NCBI GenBank assembly: GCA_963803425.1
Contig: CAWDMA010000001.1
Location: 248,001-312,000 of the forward strand
Reading direction: 5' to 3'
Length of the DNA stretch: 64,000 bases
From: DASPWW01 sp963803425
GTDB taxonomy: Bacteria; Actinomycetota; Thermoleophilia; Solirubrobacterales; 70-9
A program made the translations under genes and the position numbers. Shown here piece by piece: positions 1-7,842 of the stretch. Position 1 is the first letter of the stretch, and every line of letters starts with the position of its first letter. Under the pieces are notes generated by a model. That model did no database searches. It was not told where the DNA came from and saw only the letters and a program-made list of their open reading frames with translations.

Positions 1-614
1 AGCACCAGCCCAACCCCGACGATCACGACGAGCGCCGCCAGCGCGGCGTCGCCGGCGGCGTCGAGCACCCCGTTCGCCCACAGGAACAGGAGCGCGGCGC
101 CGACCACGAGCGCGATCCCGAACCCGGCCACCGAGAGCCGCCCGGCGGCCTCGCGCGATCGGCGCGACGGCGCGGCGGGCGACGCCTCGAGAGGCGCGGA
201 GTCCGCGGGCGTGGGTCTGGACAGGCTCCACAGCAGCGTCACGCCGAAAGCGGCGAGCACCAGCGGCCACACGAGCGCGTCGCTCCACCACACGCCGAGC
301 TGCCGGAACGCGAGCAGGACGCTGAGCGCGAGCAGCCCTACGCCCGTCGCGATCCGCCAGCTCCCAGCGCGCCGCCGCCGCCCGCCAAGCTCGCGCGGGT
401 CGGAGCCCTCCGCCGGCACCACCGCCCACATCAGCAGGTACGCGATCGCGCCGAGGCCGCTGGTGCCGATCGTGACCACAACCAGCCCCAGCCGGGGCAC
501 CAGGGGGTCGACGCCGAGCCGCCGGGCGATCCCCGCGCACACGCCGCCGATAACCGCGTTGTCGGGGTCGCGGCGGAGGCCGTGCTGCGCGGGGTGCGCG
601 CTCACGCCCCGCAT
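1..614 (-). CDS. PspC-domain membrane protein, probable sensor histidine kinase (N-terminal part)
   Basis: This is the first ~204 residues of a minus-strand gene whose 3' part lies beyond the left window edge. After about 12 residues there is a PspC domain (RRDPDNAVIGGVCAGIARRLGV, with the following hydrophobic hairpin), then about four more membrane segments near residues 85-102, 111-126, 161-181 and 187-204. In actinobacteria a PspC domain followed by several membrane segments commonly precedes a HATPase_c kinase domain, and such genes sit beside a second PspC protein, as here. No kinase motif is visible in the part present, so the kinase call is inference. The ATG at 614-612 begins 13 bases after the stop of the small membrane gene; no clear Shine-Dalgarno is seen, which suggests translation coupled to the upstream genes. 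Confidence 0.7.
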   Translation of the reverse strand, partial: MRGVSAHPAQHGLRRDPDNAVIGGVCAGIARRLGVDPLVPRLGLVVVTIGTSGLGAIAYLLMWAVVPAEGSDPRELGGRRRRAGSWRIATGVGLLALSVLLAFRQLGVWWSDALVWPLVLAAFGVTLLWSLSRPTPADSAPLEASPAAPSRRSREAAGRLSVAGFGIALVVGAALLFLWANGVLDAAGDAALAALVVIVGVGLV

Positions 615-627
615 GGTGACGCGTTCG

Positions 628-819
628 CTACCGGTGGCGAGCGCCCATCCCGCTCGCCACCAGCACGACGCCCGCTCCGGCTGCCAGCGCGGACAGCAGC
701 CATCCCGCCTCCAGCGCGATCGAGCCGTCCTCCTGCAGCACGATCAGCGCGCCGAGCCCGCACACCGCGACGCCGGCGACGAGCGAGATCAGGTCGAGCC
801 GCTCCCGCAGCCCGCTCAT
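628..819 (-). CDS. small two-helix membrane protein in PspC cluster
   Basis: A 63-residue protein made almost entirely of two hydrophobic segments (about residues 12-29 and 37-57) joined by a short acidic turn, with a basic C-terminus (GARHR). Its ATG overlaps the stop codon of the upstream PspC gene by four bases (ATGA), so it is almost certainly translated as part of that operon. I do not recognise a named family. Its position between two PspC proteins suggests an accessory role in the same envelope-stress module, but that is inference from context only. Confidence 0.65.
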   Translation of the reverse strand: MSGLRERLDLISLVAGVAVCGLGALIVLQEDGSIALEAGWLLSALAAGAGVVLVASGMGARHR

Positions 820-2054
820 CGCCTACACGCCTGCAGCGCGCGGGCCCGGGCGGCGGAGTCGTCGGAGGTGTCCGAGCCCGGGTGCCCGAACCGGCGCCCC
901 GCGGTGATCGCCTCGGGCGGTCCGTCCGTGACCTCGATCTGGCCCGCCTCGATCTCGGAGTCGAGCCGCAGCCGCGGGGCGCGGCCGCGCGGCGGCGAGT
1001 CGATCAGCTCCGCGTCCAGCCCGGAGCTGCGCGTGCCGCGCACGGTCACCTCGCCCGCGGACGCGCGCACGTCGGGATCGACGCACACCCTGTCCGGAAC
1101 GGCGATCACGGTCTGGCCGAGCCCCATGTCGGTGCGCACGGAGACGGTCCGACCCTGCTTCCACGGAAGCCGCCGCAGGTCGACGGTCATCTCGCCGACG
1201 CCGAGCCGGTACCCGCCGGGCGGGATCGCGGCAGCCGATGCGGGCGCGTACTCGCGCTGGCCGACGTCGCCGTCGAACCGGATGTCCGCGGCGGCGACGG
1301 CGCCCGCGGGCAGCGCCAGCACCAGTGCCGGCACGATCAGCCACCGCCACCGGCGGTCGCCGAGCAGCGCCGCTCCGACCAGCACGGCGCCGATCGCGAT
1401 CACGACCCCGCCGACGACGGCGCCGTGGCCGGTCGCCGTCGCCCACGCGCTCACCCCGGCGACGGCCGCGGCGACGTGCAGTCCGACCACGATCAGCACG
1501 CCGATCAGGACCGCGCGGATCACGCGGCTCCATCCGTCGCCGCGGCGCGCCGGCGGCGCCGGAGCGTCGAGTGCCTCGGTCTCGGCGGTGCCCTCCGACG
1601 GCTCGCGATCCGGGCCGCGGCGGCGGTAGCGGATCGTCATGAAGACCCACACCGCGGCGGCGATCACGAGCGCCAGCCACAGGCCGCCGCCCAACAGCCA
1701 CCCGGGCCCGAAGTGCCACCCGCCCCACAGCGGGCCGGCGAGGACCGCGAGCGCCGCGATCGCAGCGGCGATCACGAGCCACGCGCTGGGCCGCTCGCTG
1801 GCGGCCGGCCGGCCGGTGCCGTCGTCGTTCGGAGTGACGACCGCGAGCACGAGGTAGGCGACGACCCCGAGCCCGCTGAACAGCGTCGCGGCGACGAAGC
1901 CGACACGGACGAGCGTGGGATCGACGTTCAGGTGCGCCGCGAGGCCGCCGGCGACGCCGGCGAGCATCCGGTCGTCGCGGGATCGCAGCAGCCGCCTCCG
2001 CGGCGGGTCCTGATGGTCGGGAGCGGGGTCTGGGGTGTTCCGTTTCTCGTTCAT
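816..2054 (-). CDS. PspC domain protein with LiaF-like C-terminal domain
   Basis: A 412-residue membrane protein. Residues ~22-80 form a PspC domain (SRDDRMLAGVAGGLAAHL, then a hydrophobic hairpin ending AVVTPNDD). Further hydrophobic segments follow between ~95 and ~260. The last ~130 residues are soluble and beta-rich (GYRLGVGEMTVDLRRLPW, VRTDMGLGQTVIAVPD), resembling the C-terminal domain of LiaF-type proteins, which control envelope-stress two-component systems. It is the first gene of a minus-strand run with the small membrane protein and the PspC/kinase-like gene. The likely role is sensing membrane or cell-wall stress and restraining the kinase encoded downstream; this follows from family knowledge rather than from a catalytic motif. 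Confidence 0.8.
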   Translation of the reverse strand: MNEKRNTPDPAPDHQDPPRRRLLRSRDDRMLAGVAGGLAAHLNVDPTLVRVGFVAATLFSGLGVVAYLVLAVVTPNDDGTGRPAASERPSAWLVIAAAIAALAVLAGPLWGGWHFGPGWLLGGGLWLALVIAAAVWVFMTIRYRRRGPDREPSEGTAETEALDAPAPPARRGDGWSRVIRAVLIGVLIVVGLHVAAAVAGVSAWATATGHGAVVGGVVIAIGAVLVGAALLGDRRWRWLIVPALVLALPAGAVAAADIRFDGDVGQREYAPASAAAIPPGGYRLGVGEMTVDLRRLPWKQGRTVSVRTDMGLGQTVIAVPDRVCVDPDVRASAGEVTVRGTRSSGLDAELIDSPPRGRAPRLRLDSEIEAGQIEVTDGPPEAITAGRRFGHPGSDTSDDSAARARALQACRR

Positions 2055-2112
2055 GCCGCCAGCTTGACGCCGGTCGGCGCCGTCGTAAATCGGGAATCTC
2101 CCCGAGGATCCC

Positions 2113-2562
2113 CTACCCGGGGTCGGGGTCGGGGTCGAGCACGAGCTCGAACACGTCGTCGTACTCGTTCAGCAGGTCGAGGAAGGCGGCCGGGTTGGGC
2201 GCGCCGTCCGCGCCATCGGCCTGCGCGAGCAGTGCGTCGATCGCCTCGAACCATTCCTCCGTGCGCCCCCGGGGTCGGGTCTCCCATCGCACCCGCGCGT
2301 CGCCCGTCGGCGACCACATCTGGTGCGGGGTGCCGCTCGGGATCTCGATCGTCTCCCCGCGTCCCAGGGCGATCTCGCGATCTCCGTGCCGGACGCGAAG
2401 CTCGCCGGCGAGCACCTCGAAGCGCTCGTCCTGGGCGGGGTGGAGGTGTCTCGGCGGGGGCTCGGAGGCCGGCCCGTATGCCGTCTCGACGACGAGCACC
2501 TCGGGGGTGCTGGTGCGGACGGTGACGGACTGGGTCGGGGTGAGCTTCAGCGTGCGCGACAT
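2113..2562 (-). CDS. cupin domain protein
   Basis: A ~149-residue single-domain cupin. The metal-site pattern is visible: HLHPAQDERFEVLAGEL (motif 1, two His and a Glu) and ETIEIPSGTPHQMWSPTGD (motif 2, His). The C-terminal third is helical and acidic and ends in a DPDPDPG run. The ATG at 2562 is chosen over upstream in-frame starts because GAGG lies about nine bases before it and the sequence after it aligns with cupins. Cupins of this size bind a metal and may be isomerases, dioxygenases or ligand sensors; the substrate cannot be told. It is divergently transcribed from the P450 gene, which suggests shared control. Confidence 0.8.
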   Translation of the reverse strand: MSRTLKLTPTQSVTVRTSTPEVLVVETAYGPASEPPPRHLHPAQDERFEVLAGELRVRHGDREIALGRGETIEIPSGTPHQMWSPTGDARVRWETRPRGRTEEWFEAIDALLAQADGADGAPNPAAFLDLLNEYDDVFELVLDPDPDPG

Positions 2563-2610
2563 GATCGCCTCTTCGGTCGCCTGTGTGTGGATGCGCACAG
2601 ATACGTGGCG

Positions 2611-2630
2611 GACACCTCCCATATGGTGTC
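2611..2630. promoter_or_regulatory. candidate operator between cupin and P450 genes
   Basis: An inverted repeat GACACC (2611-2616), eight-base spacer, GGTGTC (2625-2630), lies in the 80-base divergent region between the cupin start (2562) and the P450 start (2643). Its place just upstream of the P450 Shine-Dalgarno fits a repressor site. No regulator gene is adjacent, so the factor is unknown. Confidence 0.4.
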
Positions 2631-2642
2631 TGACGGGAGATC

Positions 2643-3977
2643 GTGGTGCGCGCACAGCTGCCACCCGGGCCGAGCCTTCCGAGGCCGTTGCAGAGTCTCG
2701 GGTGGTGGTCGCGCCCGACTGCGTTCCTGGAGCAGTCTCGGGCCCGCTACGGGAAGCGCTTCACGCTGCGGATGGTGGCGCTGCCGCCGTTCGTGATGAT
2801 CGCCGACCCCGACGAGGTGAAGCAGGTGTTCACGGCGCCGCCCGACGTCCTGCACCCGGGCGCCGGCGCCCGCCTGCTGGAGACGCTGATCGGCCGCAAC
2901 TCGGTGATCCTGCTGGACGAGGCGGAGCACCTCGAGCAGCGCAAGCTGATGCTGCCCGCTTTCCACGGCGAGCGGATGGAGCGGCTGCAAGGCCTGATGG
3001 CCGAGGTTGCGGAGCGCGAGGCCGGGAGCTGGCCGCGCGACGAGCCGTTTGCGGTCCACCCCCGGATGCAGGCGCTCACGCTCGAGATCATCCTCCGGGC
3101 CGTGTTCGGGCTCGATCCCGGACCGCGGCTGGAGGCGCTCCGGGACCGGCTCACCGAGGTGCTCGAGTTCGGGAACAGCCCGGTCTCGCTGATCCAGCCG
3201 CTGCAGCGCCGGTTCGGCGGGTTGGGGCCGTGGGCGGCTTTCCGTGGCCTGCAGGAGGAGGCCGACGCGCTGATCTTCGAGCTGATCGACGAGCGCCGCG
3301 CCGCCGCCGAGGATCGCGACGACGTGCTCTCGATGCTGCTCGCCGCGCGCCACGAGGACGGCACGCCGATGTCCGAGCAGGAGCTCCGCGACGAGATGAT
3401 GACGCTGCTGGTCGCCGGCCACGAGACGACCGCATCGTCGCTGGCGTGGGCGTTCGTGCAGCTCGCGGGGGCGCCGCACGTCGTCGCTCGCCTGTGCGAC
3501 GAGCTCGACGCCGGAGACGGCGACGAGTACCTTACGGCGACGATCCAGGAGACCCTGAGGTGCTGGCCGGTGATCCCGAACGCGGCTCCGCGGCTGGTCC
3601 GGAAGCCGGTCGAGATCGGCGGCTGGACCTATCCGCCCGGCGTGTCGCTGCTCGCCAGCGCCCTGCTGATCCACCACGATCCCGAGATCTACCCCGATCC
3701 GTACGCGTTCAGGCCGGAGCGCTTCCTCGACGAGGGGCCGGGCACCTACACCTGGATCCCGTTCGGAGGCGGTCGGCGGCGCTGCCTCGGCGCCAGCTTC
3801 GCGACGATGGAGATGAAGGTGGTGCTCGGCGCGGTGCTCGCTTCGGTCGTCCCGCGCCAGGTCGGCCCGCACCCCGAGCTCGCCCGGCGGCGCAGCATCA
3901 CGCTCAGCCCCCGGGAGGGCGGCCGCGCCACGCTCCGGGCGCGGGATCGGGTCCCCGCCACGGTCGCCCAGGTGTAG
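2643..3977 (+). CDS. cytochrome P450
   Basis: A 444-residue soluble P450 of normal bacterial length. It has the I-helix oxygen-activation motif AGHETT (residues 258-263), the K-helix ExxR (ETLR, 303-306) and the heme-binding loop FGGGRRRCLG (374-383) with Cys381 as the axial thiolate ligand. It would catalyse NADPH-dependent mono-oxygenation through separate ferredoxin partners; none is encoded nearby and the substrate is unknown. The first start is GTG at 2643; a second GTG follows at once at 2646 and has the better spacing from the GGGAGA at 2635-2640, so the true start could be either. It is divergent from the cupin gene and convergent with the VOC gene. Confidence 0.93.
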   Translation: MVRAQLPPGPSLPRPLQSLGWWSRPTAFLEQSRARYGKRFTLRMVALPPFVMIADPDEVKQVFTAPPDVLHPGAGARLLETLIGRNSVILLDEAEHLEQRKLMLPAFHGERMERLQGLMAEVAEREAGSWPRDEPFAVHPRMQALTLEIILRAVFGLDPGPRLEALRDRLTEVLEFGNSPVSLIQPLQRRFGGLGPWAAFRGLQEEADALIFELIDERRAAAEDRDDVLSMLLAARHEDGTPMSEQELRDEMMTLLVAGHETTASSLAWAFVQLAGAPHVVARLCDELDAGDGDEYLTATIQETLRCWPVIPNAAPRLVRKPVEIGGWTYPPGVSLLASALLIHHDPEIYPDPYAFRPERFLDEGPGTYTWIPFGGGRRRCLGASFATMEMKVVLGAVLASVVPRQVGPHPELARRRSITLSPREGGRATLRARDRVPATVAQV

Positions 3978-3979
3978 GC

Positions 3980-4840
3980 CTAAGCCGCGGCGCGCAGCAG
4001 GACGCGGTTCCCGGACGGGTCGGCGGTGAGCACGCCGTCCCCCTCGGGGGTCACGGGCGCGCCCGCCCCCCGCACGGAGTCCACCGTGCGCTCCATCTCC
4101 GCGCGGTCGGGGAGCACGACCTCAAACCACCGCAGGCCCCGCGACCCGGGCGGCGGCGGAGGCGCTCCCATCCCCGCCCAGGTGTTGAGGCCGACGTGGT
4201 GGTGGTAGCCGCCCGCTGACACGAACAGCGCCCCCGGGTAGGCGCGCGTCGTCACATCGAACCCGAGCGTCCCGGCGTAGAAGGACTCGGCGGCGTTCAG
4301 GTCGGCGACCTGGAGGTGGACGTGACCGACGCGCGTCCCGGCCGTCGCCCGGTCGGCCCGGTCGCCGTCCGAGCCCGGCTCGGCCAGCAGCGAGTCGAGG
4401 TCGAGCGGCAGCGTCGCCATCTCGATCCCGCCTTCGGAGGTGGGCCACTCTCCCCGGGGCCGGTCCCGGTACTGCTCGATCCCGTTCCCCTCGGCGTCCG
4501 CCGTGTACAGGGCCTCGCTGACGAGATGATCGGATGCGCCCCCGAGCGGCCACCCTGCCGCCGCGATCCTGCGCAGCGACTCCGCCAGCGCGGCGCGGCC
4601 GGGGTGCAGGATCGCAAGGTGGAAGAGCCCGGTCGCGCCGCGCGGGCGGGGCGGGGCGCCCGGGTCCGGGACGAGCTCGACCAGCGCCGTCGCGCCGGAG
4701 CCGAGCCGCACCGTCCCGTCGTCGCCGGCGGGCCCGACCTGCTCCAGGCCCACCACCCGCTCGTAGAACTCCCGCTCGCCCTCGAGCTCGGCGACGGTGA
4801 GCCGCACGGCTCCGATGGTCGTATCCGATGCGATCGCCAT
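3980..4840 (-). CDS. two-domain VOC (glyoxalase/extradiol dioxygenase-like) protein
   Basis: A 286-residue protein with two tandem VOC modules: residues ~8-130 (IGAVRLTVAELEGEREFYERVVGLEQVG, LFHLAILHP, NGIEQYRD) and ~165-285 (VGHVHLQVADLNAAESFYAGTLGFDV, HHHVGLNTWAG). Candidate metal ligands are the His residues of FHLAIL and VGHVHL and the Glu residues late in each module. Such two-module proteins resemble CatE-type catechol 2,3-dioxygenases, but many relatives are uncharacterised, so the reaction is left open. The gene stops two bases from the end of the P450 gene on the opposite strand. Confidence 0.85.
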   Translation of the reverse strand: MAIASDTTIGAVRLTVAELEGEREFYERVVGLEQVGPAGDDGTVRLGSGATALVELVPDPGAPPRPRGATGLFHLAILHPGRAALAESLRRIAAAGWPLGGASDHLVSEALYTADAEGNGIEQYRDRPRGEWPTSEGGIEMATLPLDLDSLLAEPGSDGDRADRATAGTRVGHVHLQVADLNAAESFYAGTLGFDVTTRAYPGALFVSAGGYHHHVGLNTWAGMGAPPPPPGSRGLRWFEVVLPDRAEMERTVDSVRGAGAPVTPEGDGVLTADPSGNRVLLRAAA

Positions 4841-4892
4841 CCGTGCAGTCTGGCGGAGAGGGATTCCGGACTCGCCGGTCGTGGCGCGTCGC

Positions 4893-4920
4893 TAAAGGTT
4901 CCGGGCCGCCGTGCCGATAA
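4893..4920 (+). promoter_or_regulatory. sigma-28 (FliA/WhiG-type) promoter candidate
   Basis: TAAAGGTT (4893-4900), a 12-base spacer, then GCCGATAA (4913-4920). The enterobacterial sigma-28 consensus is TAAAGTTT-N11-GCCGATAA, so the -10 box matches fully and the -35 box matches at seven of eight bases. It points into a stretch with no long plus-strand gene before a strong terminator at 5102-5140. No motility gene is in the window. Confidence 0.55.
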
Positions 4921-4927
4921 CCTGGGC

Positions 4928-5145
4928 ACGGCACGCCTGGCGTGCCGGCTGCGCGGACGCACCGCGACCGCGCGGGATTGGGAATGAGGGGCTTCGCTGA
5001 AAGCAAGAACCTGGGGGACCCCGATCGGTTGGCGCAATGCCACCGGTCCGGGACATGACGGGTGCGCACCCTTTCCCCCTAAGGCTGCGCGCTCTGTCCC
5101 CACGGGGCGAGGCCCGACACCCCCTTCGGGCCCGCCCCGTCGTTC
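4928..5145 (+). ncRNA. candidate structured non-coding RNA
   Basis: The 317-base gap between the VOC start and the metallophosphoesterase stop holds a sigma-28-like promoter, then several possible hairpins, then a terminator. Seen directly: GGCACG/CGTGCC (4930-4935/4941-4946); AACC and GGTT closing a GGGG/CCCC hairpin around 5010-5030; a GGC-GCAAT-GCC mini-hairpin near 5031-5042; GGGTGCGCACCC near 5060-5071; and the terminator at 5102-5140. The only reading frame inside is 24 codons (4984-5058). I cannot match the whole to a known riboswitch or RNA class. It does not lead into a plus-strand gene, so a trans-acting RNA is more likely than a leader. Transcription itself is inferred. Confidence 0.4.
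5102..5140. terminator. strong bidirectional hairpin terminator
   Basis: ACGGGGCG-A-GGCCCGA (5102-5117) pairs with TCGGGCC-CGCCCCGT (5126-5140) around a short C-rich loop. It sits between the RNA candidate (plus) and the end of the metallophosphoesterase gene (minus) and could end both. There is no long U tract, which is common in high-GC genomes. Confidence 0.6.
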
Positions 5146-5157
5146 CCAACTCCCAGC

Positions 5158-5766
5158 TCAGGTCTCCACGAACATCACCGACGGGCCCAGGTTGAGCACC
5201 CGGGTCGGCCCGATCGTCGCGCGTGCCCCCCAGCTCTCGTGGATGTGCCCGCACAGGGCGAGCCCGGGACGCCGGCGCTCGATCGCCTCCAGCACCGCCC
5301 TGCTGCCGAGGTGGCGGCCGCGGCTCTCGTCCACGTAGCCCCGCGGGGGCGAGTGCACGACGAGCACGGCGCCCTCGCCGAGCCCGGCCAGCCGCTCCCC
5401 TGCCTGCTCCTCGGTCAGGTCGAAGCTCCACTCCCACGGAGTGACCGGAACACCCCCGCCCAGACCGAAGAACTCGACCCCGCCGATCTCGGTCGACTCT
5501 CCGTGCAGGACGGTCGCCGCACCCCAATGGGCGCACGCGTCGCGCAGCGCAACGTCCGTCTCGTTGTTTCCGGGGACGAGCACGGTCGGGACCTCGATCT
5601 GCTCGAGCGCCTCGATCGTCCGCTCCAGGCCGCGGTGGGCCGATGCGAGGTCGCCGGCTGCGATCACCGCGTCCGCGTCCGGGGCCGCCTCGACCAGCGC
5701 TCCCGCGGCGCCCAGATCGGTGTGCAGGTCGCTGAAGGCGAGCAGCCTCACGCCGCGCCCCAGCAT
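5158..5766 (-). CDS. calcineurin-like metallophosphoesterase
   Basis: A 202-residue phosphoesterase with the complete motif set of the family in order: SDLHTD (residues 12-17), GDLA, GNNET, HSPP and GHIHES. These provide the Asp, His and Asn ligands of a two-metal centre that hydrolyses phosphomonoesters or diesters. Small proteins of this kind act on cyclic nucleotides, nucleotides or other phosphates, and the substrate cannot be told here. The gene stands alone on the minus strand, with a terminator just past its stop and a plus-strand membrane gene starting 46 bases beyond its start codon. Confidence 0.88.
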   Translation of the reverse strand: MLGRGVRLLAFSDLHTDLGAAGALVEAAPDADAVIAAGDLASAHRGLERTIEALEQIEVPTVLVPGNNETDVALRDACAHWGAATVLHGESTEIGGVEFFGLGGGVPVTPWEWSFDLTEEQAGERLAGLGEGAVLVVHSPPRGYVDESRGRHLGSRAVLEAIERRRPGLALCGHIHESWGARATIGPTRVLNLGPSVMFVET

Positions 5767-5812
5767 AGAGTTGGGTGCGCTGCCGACGTCAATCCCCGAC
5801 GAGGGAGGGAAG

Positions 5813-6439
5813 ATGAACGACGAGTACCCGGCGAAGTTCGCGGTCGCCTATCCCGACCGCCCGCTCGACCGCCTCACCACCTTCTTCCGGATCTTCACCG
5901 TGATCCCGATCGCGATCGTGCTCTCCACGATCTCCGGCACGACTTGGACCGACTACGGCGACGCCGCGTCGACGGTGGTGATCACCGGCGCCGGGTTCCT
6001 GTTCCTCGGCCCACTGCTGATGATCCTGTTCCGCCACAAGTACCCGCGGTGGTGGTTCGACTGGAACCTGGAGCTGCTCCGCTTCTCCAATCGCGTCGCG
6101 GTCTACCTGGCGCTGATGGACGACACCTACCCGTCCACGGACGAGCAGCAGTCCGTCACGATCGACTACCCCTACCCGGACGTGGAGAACGACCTCCACC
6201 GCGGGATGCCGCTGGTGAAGTGGTTCCTCGCAATCCCGCACTACATCGTCCTCTTCTTCCTCGGGATCGCGGCGCTGTTCGCGGTGATCTTCGCCTGGTT
6301 CGCGATCCTGTTCACGGCGCGCTACCCGCGCGGCCTGTTCGAGTTCGTCGAGGGCGTGTTCCGGTGGGGGATCCGGGTCGAGGCCTACGCGTTCCTGCTC
6401 GTCACCGACCGCTACCCGCCGTTCAGCCTGGAGCCCTAG
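5813..6439 (+). CDS. DUF4389 membrane protein
   Basis: A 208-residue protein with hydrophobic segments at about residues 25-42, 53-70 and 137-168. The soluble parts contain YPRWWFDWNLELLRFSNRV and a YPYPDVEND stretch typical of DUF4389 proteins, which often carry two such modules; the repeated RYPRGLFEF/RWGIRVEAYAFLLVTDRYPPF pattern fits. The ATG at 5813 is preceded by GGGAGGGA. The function of the family is not known. The stop overlaps the convergent lipoate ligase stop by four bases. Confidence 0.8.
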   Translation: MNDEYPAKFAVAYPDRPLDRLTTFFRIFTVIPIAIVLSTISGTTWTDYGDAASTVVITGAGFLFLGPLLMILFRHKYPRWWFDWNLELLRFSNRVAVYLALMDDTYPSTDEQQSVTIDYPYPDVENDLHRGMPLVKWFLAIPHYIVLFFLGIAALFAVIFAWFAILFTARYPRGLFEFVEGVFRWGIRVEAYAFLLVTDRYPPFSLEP

Positions 6440-7227
6440 CCCACCGGCCGGTGGTCGGGCTCCAGCCGCTCGGCGAGCGCGAGGGTGTCCGGGTCGAGCT
6501 CGGACTCGATCGGCGCCGCCCAGTCCGCGGCGACCCGGTCCAGGATCGCGGTCTCGACGGTGTCGAGCTCGACCCCGTCCAGCTCGTCCTCGACGCTGCC
6601 CGCGGTCGCCGGATCCCAGCGCAGGCCGAGGGCCTCGTACACGGGCGCCAGCGCCGCCCGGACGAGCCCGCTGTCGCGAACGACGATCACCGCACCGAGA
6701 TGGGCGCCGCCGCGGACGATTCGCTGACCGATCCCGACCAGCTTGGAGCGGCCGCGGGCGTTGATGCTCCACTCGCCCGGGCAGTACTCGCCCGGGACCT
6801 CGCCGATCCGGGCGTCGACGCCGAGGTCGCGAAGCGCTCCCGCAAGCAGCTCGGCGAGCCGCTCGAACCGGGCGTGGGTGCGCTCTGCCGGCCGCGGGTC
6901 CGGCAGCGCGACTGACAGCGCCAGCGTCCCCTCGTGGTAGGCCGCGGCGCGCCCCCCCGCGAGCCTGACGATCGGATCGAACCCGGCCTCGCGAGCGGCA
7001 CGGACGGCGGCGTCGAACCCGTCGGCGACCGCGTCACGGCGCCCGAACTCGAGCACCCGCCCCGGCCGGCGCAGGCGCATCGTCGGGCCGATCTCGGCGG
7101 CGGCTACCCGGCGCAGGATCGCGTCCGAGACCGCGGTTCCGAACCCGGGCCGGTCGGGGTGGGTGGCGCGCACCAGCCGCAGGGATTGTGTGAGCAATAT
7201 ATGTGCAGTGTGTCCGTCGTCACACAT
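6436..7227 (-). CDS. lplA: lipoate-protein ligase A family protein
   Basis: A ~263-residue member of the BPL/LplA/LipB fold. Diagnostic stretches are MRLRRPGRVLEFGRRD, VRLAGGRAAAYHEGTL (the ligand-binding RxxGGRAxxxH region), and GEYCPGEWSINARGRSKLVGIGQR with the conserved lysine of the catalytic loop. It would attach lipoate or octanoate to a lysine in lipoyl domains. The window also encodes such an acceptor, the lipoyl domain of the SucB-SucA fusion at 48391-52386. The start is uncertain: ATG 7227 is used, but TTG 7194 or GTG 7173 would leave the conserved LRLVRATHPDRPGFG segment near the N-terminus. No clear Shine-Dalgarno precedes any of them. Confidence 0.82.
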   Translation of the reverse strand: MCDDGHTAHILLTQSLRLVRATHPDRPGFGTAVSDAILRRVAAAEIGPTMRLRRPGRVLEFGRRDAVADGFDAAVRAAREAGFDPIVRLAGGRAAAYHEGTLALSVALPDPRPAERTHARFERLAELLAGALRDLGVDARIGEVPGEYCPGEWSINARGRSKLVGIGQRIVRGGAHLGAVIVVRDSGLVRAALAPVYEALGLRWDPATAGSVEDELDGVELDTVETAILDRVAADWAAPIESELDPDTLALAERLEPDHRPVG

Positions 7228-7295
7228 AAAGTGGCCCCGGCCTGGCACCCTGCCGCGGGCGCTCGGGAACAGGGGTCGCATTCTCGCCCCCAATT

Positions 7296-7826
7296 GTGCG
7301 GGATTCCGAGCTCGGTCAACCGACACGCAGGTGGTTCCGCTTGTTCGCAGCGCGCAATCTGATCGCCGTCGTCGCGCTCGTCTGCCTCACGGTGGGCGCG
7401 GGGGCGGCGTGGGCCGCCAGCGCCGAGCTCACGGGCGAGGGCGCCGGCAGCGACCTGCTCGAACGCCCCACGCGGAGCTTTCGGAAGGCGATCGAGCGGC
7501 ACGAGGCGCTCGAGAAGCGCCGCGACGCGCGCCGCGAGCGGCGGCGGCGCAACCGTCCCGAGTGGGCGGACGCGGCAAACGGCGGCAAGATCGAGGGTGT
7601 TCCCGCGTCGACGCTGAATGCGATCGCCGCGTGCGAGTCCGGGAGCGACCCGACCTCGGTCTCCTCGGACGGCACGTATCGCGGCAAGTACCAGTTCTCG
7701 ACCGACACGTGGGGATCCGTGGGCGGCTCCGGCGATCCTGCGAAGGCGCCCGAGGCCGAGCAGGACTATCGCGCCGCCCTCCTGTACGCGCGCTCGGGCT
7801 CCGGCCAGTGGCCGGTGTGCGGGTAG
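7296..7826 (+). CDS. secreted Rpf/transglycosylase-like protein
   Basis: A 176-residue exported protein. A basic start is followed by a hydrophobic signal segment (LIAVVALVCLTVGAGAAWAA, about residues 22-41) with an AxA-type cleavage site. A basic helical linker rich in Arg/Glu follows (residues ~60-90), and then the transglycosylase-like domain of resuscitation-promoting factors: LNAIAACESGSDPTSV with the catalytic Glu, GTYRGKYQFSTDTWGSVGGSGDP, and a C-terminal WPVCG. Such proteins cut peptidoglycan and promote regrowth. Start choice (GTG 7296, or a TTG further in) is uncertain because no Shine-Dalgarno is seen. It is divergent from the lipoate ligase gene. Confidence 0.85.
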   Translation: MRDSELGQPTRRWFRLFAARNLIAVVALVCLTVGAGAAWAASAELTGEGAGSDLLERPTRSFRKAIERHEALEKRRDARRERRRRNRPEWADAANGGKIEGVPASTLNAIAACESGSDPTSVSSDGTYRGKYQFSTDTWGSVGGSGDPAKAPEAEQDYRAALLYARSGSGQWPVCG

Positions 7827-7842
7827 TGACGCTGGGCGCGAG

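Noticed and set aside
211..2525. Long plus-strand frames over the PspC cluster
   Set aside because: Arg/Pro/Ser-rich translations without domains; the minus strand encodes PspC domains and membrane segments here.
4984..5058. 24-codon frame inside the RNA candidate, as a possible small protein
   Set aside because: No Shine-Dalgarno at proper distance and no recognisable sequence; the hairpins explain the region better. Not excluded.
5005..5075. Resemblance to a c-di-GMP-I (GEMM) riboswitch (GGCGCAATGCC, then a CGGGT segment)
   Set aside because: Only short partial matches; the canonical order of GEMM elements and a downstream gene are missing.
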